Source: Xylanibacter ruminicola (lineage in GTDB: Bacteria; Bacteroidota; Bacteroidia; Bacteroidales; Bacteroidaceae). Taken from it: 64,000 nt of DNA. Shown piece after piece: positions 18,653 through 29,115 of this stretch (the first letter of the stretch is position 1; each line of letters begins with the position of its first letter). A model generated the notes under the pieces. That model did not search any database and had not been told where the DNA came from. It was given only the letters and a program-made list of their open reading frames with translations. The stretch lies in contig SUYC01000010.1 in assembly GCA_015060625.1 (NCBI GenBank), positions 1 to 64,000 of the forward strand, given 5' to 3'. Both the position numbers and the translations under genes were made by a program.

Positions 18653-20800
18653 ATGACAAAACTAATATCAACTATTTTGTTCTGTGTAGTGGCAGTGTCG
18701 GCCACTGCGCAGAACCTTTCTGTAACTTATGTGGCTAAGAATGCCGTGAGAGTGAGATACGCCAATCCGGCTACAAAGAGTGAATTGCCCGACTGGTTGT
18801 ATGTGAGTCATGATGAACTGAAACAAGCTGATATTACTGCCGAGGTGGATGGTCGCACCTTGACGGTGAAAGATAAAACAGGTAAAGCTGTATTTAAAGC
18901 CACTGACCATCAGTTGGCGGGTAGCGAGGCTACACTGACTTTCGTCTCGCCTAAGGATGAATATCTCTTCGGTCTGGGACAGTTCCAGGATGGCTACAGC
19001 AATGTGCGTGGACTGTCGCGCCGACTCACGCAGGTAAACACCCAGATCAGCATCCCCATGCTGATTTCGAGTAAGGGCTATGGCGTGCTGTGGAATAACT
19101 ACGGCCTGACCGACTTTAACCCATGCAGCCACAGTGTGAAACTAACGAAGCGTGCAGGAGCCGGTGAGCGTGAGGTGGTGGATGTTACCTCTACCGAAGG
19201 TGGCAAGCGTGAGGTACGCGAACGTCATATCTTCGAGGCCACGATTGATATCGATGAAACCGGCGATTATGCGCTGCTGCTCGATGTGGGGCAGAAGATG
19301 GCGCGCCGCCATAACCTGCTGATTGATGGTAAGCCAGTGATTGAGATGCAGAACCTCTGGTTGCCCCCCACGGCCTCGACGATTGTTCAGCTTTCGAAAG
19401 GAAAGCATCAGCTGTCTGCCGAACTGACCAAGGACGATCAACCTATATTATATTATAATAAGGTGAAAAACGAGACCGTGTTCCGTTCGCCAGTAGCCGA
19501 TGGTGTTGACTATACGGTGTTTGTGGGTTCGCCTGATGAGATTATTGCGACCTATCGCGAGCTGACCGGTGAGTGCCCTCAGATGCCAGAGTGGGCTTTG
19601 GGGTATATCCACTGTCGCGAGCGTTTCCACTCGTCGGATGAGATTCTGCAGACTGCCAACCGCTTCCGTAGCGAGAACCTGCCCGTGAGTATGCTGGTTC
19701 AGGACTGGCAGTATTGGGGCAAATACGGTTGGAACTCGATGCGTTTCGATGAGGCGTTCTATCCCGATCCCAAGGCGCTGACCGACAGTCTGCACCAGAT
19801 GGGTATGAAACTGATGCTGAGTGTGTGGTCGAAGATCGACAAGAACTCAGAAGTGGGTCAGCAGATGCTAGCCGCCAACTATTATATTCCTGAAACTGAT
19901 TGGATTGACTTTTTTAATCCTGAGGCTGCCGCTGCCTATTGGAAGAACTTCAAAGAGCGCCTGTTGCCTTTGGGTATCGATGCCTGGTGGCAGGATGCTA
20001 CCGAACCTGAGAACGACGACCTGTTGGGCCGTAAGGTGAACAACGGGCGATGGCGTGGCGAACAGGTGCGTAATGTCTATCCGCTACTGGTGAACAAGAC
20101 GGTGTATGAAGGTCTTGTGGCAGCTGGTAAGGAACCGATGATACTCACCCGTTGCGGTTTTGCTGGCATCCAGCGCTATGGCTCGGCCATGTGGAGTGGT
20201 GACGTGGGCAACGATTGGGAGACTTTCCGCCGCCAGATTACGGCAGGCTTAGGCATGCAGGCTGCTGGTATCCCCTGGTGGACCTACGATGCCGGTGGGT
20301 TCTTCCGTCCGCAAGACCAATATACCGATAGTGCCTATATCGAGCGTATGCTGCGCTGGATAGAGACCGCTGTTTATCTGCCACTGATGCGTGTGCATGG
20401 TTATATGAGTAATACCGAACCCTGGAACTATGGTCAGGAGGCGCAGACAATCATTGCCGACTGTCTGAAAGAGCGCTATCAGCTTCTGCCTTATATCAAG
20501 CGTTGCGCCAAGGCTGTCTCTGAACAGGGTAGTACACTGATGCGCCCATTGGTGTTTGACTTCGCGCATGATGTCGAGGCTCTGAAGCAAAAGTATGAAT
20601 ACATGTTTGGTCCGGCACTGCTCATCAGTCCGGTTACCGAGCCAGGTGTGACCACATGGCGCACCTATCTGCCCAAGCATCCTGGCGGTTGGACCGACTA
20701 TCATACAGGAAAATACTACGATGGCGGACAGTATGTTGAAACGCCAGTAACTAAGGCCTATATCCCTGTGTTTGTCAGAGTTGGATATTCTATAGAATAA
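18653..20800 (+). CDS. GH31 alpha-xylosidase / alpha-glucosidase family enzyme
   Basis: Retaining GH31 exo-enzyme, 715 aa with a signal peptide (to about SATAQ). N-terminal beta domain with FGLGQF, catalytic barrel with the nucleophile Asp448 in WWQDATEPE and acid/base Asp517 in WSGDVGND, then beta domains. A short PA14-like insertion (about 205-265, around RHNLLIDGKP) splits the N-terminal part, as in several Bacteroidota alpha-xylosidase-like GH31 proteins. In a xylan locus it could act on alpha-linked xylose or galactose decorations; the substrate is not readable from sequence. It starts 8 bp after the GH43 stop and is co-transcribed. Confidence 0.88.
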   Translation: MTKLISTILFCVVAVSATAQNLSVTYVAKNAVRVRYANPATKSELPDWLYVSHDELKQADITAEVDGRTLTVKDKTGKAVFKATDHQLAGSEATLTFVSPKDEYLFGLGQFQDGYSNVRGLSRRLTQVNTQISIPMLISSKGYGVLWNNYGLTDFNPCSHSVKLTKRAGAGEREVVDVTSTEGGKREVRERHIFEATIDIDETGDYALLLDVGQKMARRHNLLIDGKPVIEMQNLWLPPTASTIVQLSKGKHQLSAELTKDDQPILYYNKVKNETVFRSPVADGVDYTVFVGSPDEIIATYRELTGECPQMPEWALGYIHCRERFHSSDEILQTANRFRSENLPVSMLVQDWQYWGKYGWNSMRFDEAFYPDPKALTDSLHQMGMKLMLSVWSKIDKNSEVGQQMLAANYYIPETDWIDFFNPEAAAAYWKNFKERLLPLGIDAWWQDATEPENDDLLGRKVNNGRWRGEQVRNVYPLLVNKTVYEGLVAAGKEPMILTRCGFAGIQRYGSAMWSGDVGNDWETFRRQITAGLGMQAAGIPWWTYDAGGFFRPQDQYTDSAYIERMLRWIETAVYLPLMRVHGYMSNTEPWNYGQEAQTIIADCLKERYQLLPYIKRCAKAVSEQGSTLMRPLVFDFAHDVEALKQKYEYMFGPALLISPVTEPGVTTWRTYLPKHPGGWTDYHTGKYYDGGQYVETPVTKAYIPVFVRVGYSIE

Positions 20801-20819
20801 TTACATAAACTTTAAACTT

Positions 20820-22748
20820 ATGAGTAAAAAACTATTATTAACTCTACTCATGGCCTGCGCTATGCAGGCAAAGGCCGGCACCATCACCAATGCTGATGGT
20901 ACGGTAACATTCCAGTACAAGAACGACCAGGCCAAAGAGGTGCTGGTTGATGTGCAGTTTGCAGGGCGTAAAGCCATGCAGAAAGATGCCAAAACAGGCT
21001 TATGGACCGTGACACTGGGTCCGGCTGCCCCCGACATGTATCCCTATTGCTTCGTGGTTGACGGTGTGAGCATCATGGACCCCGACAACCCGCAGTATTT
21101 CCCCAACGAGGGCTTTAAGAACAGCCTGTTGGAAATCAAATCGAAAGACGGATTGCCCCACGACATCAAGAATGTGCCCCATGGCACCATGGAGTATATC
21201 CATTATTACTCTAAGAGTCTGGGCGGCACCAATACCGCCATCGTGTATCTGCCACCCAACTACATGATGAGCCGTGATAAGAAATACCCTGTATTCTATC
21301 TGATTAGTGGTACTACTGATACCGAAGAGGTTTATTATAAGGTGGGTCGTGTGAACTATATCCTCGACAATTTGCTGGCACAGAAGGCTGCCAAGGAGAT
21401 GATTATCGTGCTGCCTTATGGTAATCCTACCAAGCTGTTGGCTGCGCCTGCTGCTAACGGTGCCCCACAAACCCGTTTTGGTGGCGACGTGTTCAGTAAG
21501 GACCTGATCAACGACCTGATGCCTTATATCGAGAAAAACTACCGTACCATCAACAATAAGGATCATCGTGCCATCGGTGGCTTCTCGCGTGGTGGAAACC
21601 AGGCTTTGTTCAATGGTTTGAACAACCTCGATAAGTTCTCGTATCTGTGCAGCTACAGTTCGTTTACATCAACCGATATTGCAGGTGTTTACGATAATGC
21701 TGAGGATACGAATAAGAAGATACGCCTGTTCTGGTTGGGTGTTGGTACCGACGACTTCCTGTATGGCAATGCCCGCGACTATATGGAGTTCCTCGACACC
21801 AAGGGTATCCGCAGTGTGAAGGAGTTTACCAACGATAAGTTCGGACATACCTGGATGAACGCCAAGTATTTCCTGACCAAGACCCTGCCATTGCTCTTCA
21901 ATAAGAAAGCTGCCGAAGCAGCCATGGCTGCTGGTGAGCCAGCCCCTGCCAAGACCGGAAAGGAGCAGCAGTTCACTCCTGGTGTGATGGCCCGTCTCTT
22001 CCCACGTCCCATCATTTCGCCCGAATATACCGAGGATGGTATCATCTTCCGTTTCAAGGCGCCTGATGCTAAGAAGGTGGAGCTGGAGTGCGAGATGCTG
22101 CCCGAGAATGTGGCTATGGAGCGCGACAGCGATGGCGTGTGGAGCGTGAAGCTGAACGAGTATCTGTTTGAGACCTTTAAGTATTGCTTTGTGGTTGACA
22201 GCATGCAGGTTACCGACCCCAGCAATATGTATATCTCGCCCGATGCCGGCTTTAAGTACAGTGTGGCCGACAATCCCAAGTCGCCATTCAACTTTGCCTC
22301 GCAAGGTGAGATGGATCACGGTCGTGTCAGCTACGACTTGGAGCGTAATACCGCTTTCTATATCTCTGGCAATATGCGTATGGGCGTGATGCCTGCCTTT
22401 ATCCAGCTGATTCCTGTCGAAGGCGAATCGGTAGAAAGCTGGTTTAAGGTAGGTGGTGCCGATGCCATTACCGACCGTTTGATTGCCGATGGCAATGCCA
22501 AGCCCTGTATGATCACCGTGAGCGCTCAGGATCTGAGTCAGCAGCAGGGTGGTATGCAGATGCCTGGCTTTAAGATGAATAAGCTGGACGCCAACGATTA
22601 TCCTACATGGAGCTTGCGTCGCAGAGCCTTAGTAAAACTGTTGCTCGAAATTAAGAAACAGCCCGATCCTGAGTTCCCCGCTATGGGCGGCTTTGGCGGT
22701 GGCGGCTTTAATGGAGGCGGTGGCTTTGGCGGCGGCTTCGGTATGTAA
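20820..22748 (+). CDS. CE1-type esterase with CBM48-like domain and a degenerate second copy
   Basis: Secreted (signal peptide to about KAG). Order: CBM48/E-set domain (about 25-100), alpha/beta-hydrolase esterase of the CE1/esterase-D kind (about 125-365) with GFSRGG (Ser256) and a His in FGHTWM, then a second CBM48-like domain (about 400-480) and only the start of a second esterase module. That second part has no GxSxG and ends in a Gly/Phe-rich tail (GGFGGGGFNGGGG). It probably cleaves feruloyl or acetyl esters on xylan. Middle of the GH43 operon (19 bp after GH31, 17 bp before the next gene). The C-terminal truncation looks real, since the stop is followed directly by the next gene. Confidence 0.82.
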   Translation: MSKKLLLTLLMACAMQAKAGTITNADGTVTFQYKNDQAKEVLVDVQFAGRKAMQKDAKTGLWTVTLGPAAPDMYPYCFVVDGVSIMDPDNPQYFPNEGFKNSLLEIKSKDGLPHDIKNVPHGTMEYIHYYSKSLGGTNTAIVYLPPNYMMSRDKKYPVFYLISGTTDTEEVYYKVGRVNYILDNLLAQKAAKEMIIVLPYGNPTKLLAAPAANGAPQTRFGGDVFSKDLINDLMPYIEKNYRTINNKDHRAIGGFSRGGNQALFNGLNNLDKFSYLCSYSSFTSTDIAGVYDNAEDTNKKIRLFWLGVGTDDFLYGNARDYMEFLDTKGIRSVKEFTNDKFGHTWMNAKYFLTKTLPLLFNKKAAEAAMAAGEPAPAKTGKEQQFTPGVMARLFPRPIISPEYTEDGIIFRFKAPDAKKVELECEMLPENVAMERDSDGVWSVKLNEYLFETFKYCFVVDSMQVTDPSNMYISPDAGFKYSVADNPKSPFNFASQGEMDHGRVSYDLERNTAFYISGNMRMGVMPAFIQLIPVEGESVESWFKVGGADAITDRLIADGNAKPCMITVSAQDLSQQQGGMQMPGFKMNKLDANDYPTWSLRRRALVKLLLEIKKQPDPEFPAMGGFGGGGFNGGGGFGGGFGM

Positions 22749-22765
22749 ATCAAGAGAAAAGAACT

Positions 22766-23950
22766 ATGAGACTTATATCAACTATTGTACTGTGTTGTGC
22801 TGCCCTCTGCGCTCAGGCGCAGCAGGGTGGCCAACTTCCTTTGCGTTATCAAGTAGAAAACACAGGTGCTGCTTTTGCTAAGCCTGCCATGCCCGAGGCC
22901 AGTCAGTTGCCGGTCATCAAGGACCTGCCCGACCCACTGAAAGGCGTGAATGGTTTCAGCGACTGGGCGCGTCGCCGCAGTGAGATAGCTGCCCTGATAC
23001 AGCATTACGGCATTGGCGAGAAGCCGGCTGTGAAGAAAGAGCATATCAAAGCCCGCATGAGTGGCGACACCCTCATTGTGGATGTGACCGTGAATGGACA
23101 GACACTCACTCTGACCTCTGAAATCAGATATCCCAAAACGGGCAAGGCGCCTTATCCCCTGATGATTGGCTCGAGCATGATTGCGCTGCCACGCCAGTTG
23201 TTCGATGACCGTCCCATTGCCACCATGAACTTCCACGAGAAGCAGGTGAACGACTACGGACAGTGGGGCAAGCACCATGAGCGAGGGGAGCATAACTTCG
23301 ACAGACTTTATCCGCACTTGAAGGATAACGGTGCCTATAGCGAATGGGCTTGGGGTTTCAGTCGTTTGATAGATGGACTGGAACTGTTAGGTCCTGAGAT
23401 CACCAAGATTGACACCAAGCATATCGGCGTTACCGGTTGCTCGTATGCTGGTAAGATGGCACTCTATTGCGGTGCCTTTGATGAGCGTGTGGCACTCACC
23501 ATCGCTCAGGAGCCTGGTGGTGGCGGTGCTGCTGCCTGGCGCTACTCGCATCTGCAGGACAGCGTAGAGAATTTGGATAAGACCGACTATCACTGGTTCT
23601 TGGAGAGTCAGCTCACTAACTTTCATGGTGACAGTGTGTATCAGCTGCCTTACGACCAGCACGAGCTGTGTGCATTGGTGTGCCCACGTGCCCTGTTGCT
23701 GTTGGGCAATCCCGACTACAAATGGTTGGCCGACGATGCCATGTTGGTATCAGCCAAGGCTGCCAAGAAGGTATGGGAGCGTTTCGGTATTGCCGATCGT
23801 ATGGGTTGGAGCATCGTAGGTGGTCACGGCCACTGTCAGTTGCCCGAGTGCCAATGGCCCGAGGTGCTGGCCTTTTTAGACAAGTTCTTATTAGGCAAAG
23901 ATACTAACACGAACGATATACGCGTATATTCTAAAACCCTCATAAAATGA
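22766..23950 (+). CDS. CE15-type 4-O-methyl-glucuronoyl methylesterase
   Basis: Alpha/beta hydrolase of the glucuronoyl-esterase family, 394 aa, signal peptide ending AQAQ. The GVTGCSYAGK segment holds the nucleophile Ser226 in the CE15-type GCSxxGK motif, and EPGGGGAAAWR matches the family's Glu/Gly-rich strand; a C-terminal GHGHCQLP provides the His. CE15 enzymes split ester links between xylan glucuronic acid and lignin, which suits the neighbouring GH115. The 3' end overlaps the next start by 4 bp (ATGA), so translation is coupled. Confidence 0.83.
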   Translation: MRLISTIVLCCAALCAQAQQGGQLPLRYQVENTGAAFAKPAMPEASQLPVIKDLPDPLKGVNGFSDWARRRSEIAALIQHYGIGEKPAVKKEHIKARMSGDTLIVDVTVNGQTLTLTSEIRYPKTGKAPYPLMIGSSMIALPRQLFDDRPIATMNFHEKQVNDYGQWGKHHERGEHNFDRLYPHLKDNGAYSEWAWGFSRLIDGLELLGPEITKIDTKHIGVTGCSYAGKMALYCGAFDERVALTIAQEPGGGGAAAWRYSHLQDSVENLDKTDYHWFLESQLTNFHGDSVYQLPYDQHELCALVCPRALLLLGNPDYKWLADDAMLVSAKAAKKVWERFGIADRMGWSIVGGHGHCQLPECQWPEVLAFLDKFLLGKDTNTNDIRVYSKTLIK

Positions 23951-24891
23951 AGAAAATACTATTCTCAGTTTGTATGTTAAGCCTCTCTGCAGTAGCTATG
24001 GCTCAGCCAGCAGGCGGATTCGGAGGTTTTCAGGCACCTCAGGTGAGGCTGGAAACCTCGCAGGAATGGAAGGATGTGAACTATGCTGGCGACGACCAGG
24101 CTTACCACACCTGTGATATCTATCTCCCTAAGAAGGAGCAGGCATCCTATCCTGTGGTGATTCATATCTATGGCAGTGCCTGGTTCAGCAACAGCAGTAA
24201 GGGTATGGCCGATTTGGGTACCATCGTCAAGAGTCTGTTGGATGCCGGTTTTGCAGTGGTTTGCCCTAACCACCGTTCGAGCATGGATGCCAAGTGGCCT
24301 GCACAGATTCACGACATCCGTGCCGTCATCCGTTTTGTACGTGGTGAGGCTAAGAAGTATAAGTTTGATACCAAGTTCATCGCTACCAGCGGCTTCTCAT
24401 CAGGTGGTCATCTGGCTTCTACTGCTGCTACTACCAGTGGTACCAAGCAGACTAAGGTGGGCACCGTGGATATCGACCTGGAGGGCAACGTAGGTAACTA
24501 TCTGAACGAGAGCAGTTCTGTAAATGCTGCTTGCGACTGGTCGGGGCCTATCGACCTGACTGCGATGGACTGTGGTGAGTCGATGAAGATGGGTGAGAAC
24601 AGTCCTGAAGACGTGCTGTTGAACTCTAAGTTGGCTAAGGAACCAGATAAGTATCTCAGTCTGAGTGCCAATACCTATGTGGATAAGAACGATCCTCCTA
24701 TCATCATCTTCCACGGTGAGAAGGACAACGTGGTTCCCTGCTGTCAGGGAAAGGCTTTCTTCGAGACGTTGAAGGCTGCAGGTGTAAAGACCGAGGCCAC
24801 CTTCGTTCCCGAAGGCAGTCATGGCGGACCAGCTATGTATGTAGAAGAAAACCTTCAGAAGATGGTGAATTTCCTGAAGGCTCTCCTGTAA
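23947..24891 (+). CDS. alpha/beta-hydrolase esterase (acetyl-xylan / feruloyl type)
   Basis: Secreted 314-aa esterase of the lipase/BD-FAE-like group. Signal peptide to about MAQ, a short Gly/Phe-rich stretch (PAGGFGGF), HIYGSAW oxyanion-hole region, GFSSGG with Ser151, late Asp in FHGEKDNVV, and His in GSHGGP. It probably removes acetyl or feruloyl groups from xylo-oligosaccharides; the choice cannot be made from sequence. Last gene of the GH43 operon, followed by the 22-bp-period palindromic array that separates it from the convergent pullulanase. Confidence 0.82.
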   Translation: MKKILFSVCMLSLSAVAMAQPAGGFGGFQAPQVRLETSQEWKDVNYAGDDQAYHTCDIYLPKKEQASYPVVIHIYGSAWFSNSSKGMADLGTIVKSLLDAGFAVVCPNHRSSMDAKWPAQIHDIRAVIRFVRGEAKKYKFDTKFIATSGFSSGGHLASTAATTSGTKQTKVGTVDIDLEGNVGNYLNESSSVNAACDWSGPIDLTAMDCGESMKMGENSPEDVLLNSKLAKEPDKYLSLSANTYVDKNDPPIIIFHGEKDNVVPCCQGKAFFETLKAAGVKTEATFVPEGSHGGPAMYVEENLQKMVNFLKALL

Positions 24892-24908
24892 TATGACTAT
24901 TCTTATAA

Positions 24909-24991
24909 CCAAAAGTAGCTTTTCGCCATGCGAAAAGCTACTTCTTGTTGGGTGAAAAGCTACTTTTCGACTAGCGAAAAGTAGCTTTTTG
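24909..24991. repeat. array of four 17-bp near-palindromes, 22-bp period (array 1)
   Basis: Units at 24909-24925, 24931-24947, 24953-24969 and 24975-24991, each close to CGAAAAGTAGCTTTTCG or its complement, with 5-bp spacers CCATG, TTGGG, ACTAG. Core orientation GTAGC, GCTAC, GCTAC, GTAGC. Units 1-2 and 3-4 fold into two long hairpins with 5-nt loops. The array lies between convergent genes and may act as a bidirectional terminator. Confidence 0.85.
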
Positions 24992-24993
24992 AT

Positions 24994-26898
24994 TTAGTCG
25001 TGGAGAATTAATGCCGACTGGGCATCTACGATGGCTTTGGTGCCATTGATGGTGCCCAGGCCATTCTCATTGATGGTGCCATCGCAGCATACGATGGTGT
25101 AGCGGCCATCAGGGATGGTGAGCTCCATGGGCTCCTTATTAGCATTGAGCACCACGATGATGTTGCGCCAGTCGTCGCGTCCGGCATAGTTCTTCAGTCG
25201 GAAGGCTACCACGTTCTCTGGTGTATCGATAAACTCCAGATGTTTGCGCACCAAGTCGGCATTGCCTAAACGGAAAGCTGGATGATTCTTGCGCAACTGA
25301 ATCAGGTTCTTATAATAATTGAACACCTGTGGATACTGCTTCAGGTTGTCCCAGTTGAGCTGATTGATGCTGTCGGGCGACTCAAAGCTGTTGTGCACGC
25401 CTTTCTTGTTGCGCAGCAACTCCTCACCGCTGAGCATGAAAGGCACGCCCTGTGAGGTGAATACGGCTGTTTGTGCCAGCAGGTCGAGACGAATCAGCTC
25501 TTCAATCGTGATGCCTGGGATGCTGCTCTGCAGGCGATCCACCAGGCACATATCGTCGTGACAGCTCACGTAGCTAATCATCTGCGTGGGCTCTGTGGCC
25601 CAAGGCTCCTTGCTATAGTTCACCTTGGTCATATCCACCTGCGGATGACTGATGGCACCAGCGATACCGAACTTGATGCTCTCCTTATGGCCTGCCAAGC
25701 CAGCTAAGAATGCGGGCTGCTTATCGTCGCTGAACGGACCGCGCAGCGCATCGCGAATCTCATCGCTAAAGGCTGCAATAGTTGGCATCTGTGGGATATT
25801 GGCCTTCATACCGAGCTTTTCCTGCGGATAGGCACAGCTGCCAGCGCTCCAGCCCTCGCCATATATAAAAATGGTGGGATCGATGTCGTTAACAGCCTTT
25901 CGGATGGCGTTCATCGTCTCGATGTCGTGAACTCCCATCAGATCGAAACGGAATCCATCGATATGGAATTCGTTAATCCAGTACTTCACGCTCTCAATCA
26001 TGAACTGGCGCATCATGGGCTTTTCGGATGCAGTCTCGTTGCCACAGCCACTGCCGTTGCTGTACTGGCCATCGGCTGTTTTGCGATAGAAATAGTCGGG
26101 ATAGGTGCGCTGGAAGTTGGAGTGCTCGATGTCGTAGGTGTGGTTATACACCACGTCGAGAATCACACGGATGCCAGCCTTGTGCAGCGCCTGCACCATC
26201 TGCTTGAACTCGCGGATGCGCACTTCGGGCTTGTAGGGATTGGTGGAATAGCCACCCTCGGGCACGTTGTAGTTCACTGGATCGTAGCCCCAGTTGTACT
26301 TGTTGTCGCTCAGTCGTGTCTCATCCACCGAGCCGTAGTCGTAGCTGGGCAGAATATGGATGGCATTCACACCTAACGATTTGAGGTGATTGATGGCCCA
26401 AGGCTCGGTGAGTGCCATGAACTTGCCTGGATACTGGGCATCCTGACGATGGATAGAGAAATCACGATGGTGCATCTCATAGATAACCAGGTCGGCAGGC
26501 GACTTGCATACGGGATGCTGATCTTCGCACCATCCCTCGGGGTTGGTGCTTGCAAGATTGATAATGGCGCCACGCTTGCCATTGGCACCTACGGCCTTGG
26601 CGAATACACCAGGGCACTCGCCTTTGCCCATGTCGAAGGTGTAGAACATACCCATCAGGTCGCCCTTGATGGTAGCTGTCCAGCACTCGTTGCCAGTCTT
26701 CTGCATTTTTACGCGTTTGATGGCCTTGCCGCCTAGTCCGTCTTTATAGACACGGACAGTAATCTGCTTGGCATCATTGGGTGCAAACAACTGGAACTTG
26801 GTTGCTTGAGGTGCATAGCTCACCTCTTTAAACGTCTGTGCTACTACCTGATGGGGTAGTAGCATAGACAACAATCCTGCAAAAATCAATTTCTTCAT
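24994..26898 (-). CDS. pulA: secreted pullulanase, type I (GH13)
   Basis: Hydrolyses alpha-1,6 branches in pullulan/glycogen-type glucans. 634 aa with a signal peptide (to about VVAQ), N-terminal CBM48-like domain (about 25-110), and GH13 barrel with YNHTY, nucleophile Asp319 in FRFDLMG, acid/base Glu348 in YGEGW, and SCHDD for the third carboxylate. Length is typical for GH13 subfamily 14. Last gene of a minus-strand operon; it starts 3 bp after the GH97 stop. Confidence 0.92.
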   Translation of the reverse strand: MKKLIFAGLLSMLLPHQVVAQTFKEVSYAPQATKFQLFAPNDAKQITVRVYKDGLGGKAIKRVKMQKTGNECWTATIKGDLMGMFYTFDMGKGECPGVFAKAVGANGKRGAIINLASTNPEGWCEDQHPVCKSPADLVIYEMHHRDFSIHRQDAQYPGKFMALTEPWAINHLKSLGVNAIHILPSYDYGSVDETRLSDNKYNWGYDPVNYNVPEGGYSTNPYKPEVRIREFKQMVQALHKAGIRVILDVVYNHTYDIEHSNFQRTYPDYFYRKTADGQYSNGSGCGNETASEKPMMRQFMIESVKYWINEFHIDGFRFDLMGVHDIETMNAIRKAVNDIDPTIFIYGEGWSAGSCAYPQEKLGMKANIPQMPTIAAFSDEIRDALRGPFSDDKQPAFLAGLAGHKESIKFGIAGAISHPQVDMTKVNYSKEPWATEPTQMISYVSCHDDMCLVDRLQSSIPGITIEELIRLDLLAQTAVFTSQGVPFMLSGEELLRNKKGVHNSFESPDSINQLNWDNLKQYPQVFNYYKNLIQLRKNHPAFRLGNADLVRKHLEFIDTPENVVAFRLKNYAGRDDWRNIIVVLNANKEPMELTIPDGRYTIVCCDGTINENGLGTINGTKAIVDAQSALILHD

Positions 26899-26901
26899 GC
26901 T

Positions 26902-29115
<2,214 letters not shown>

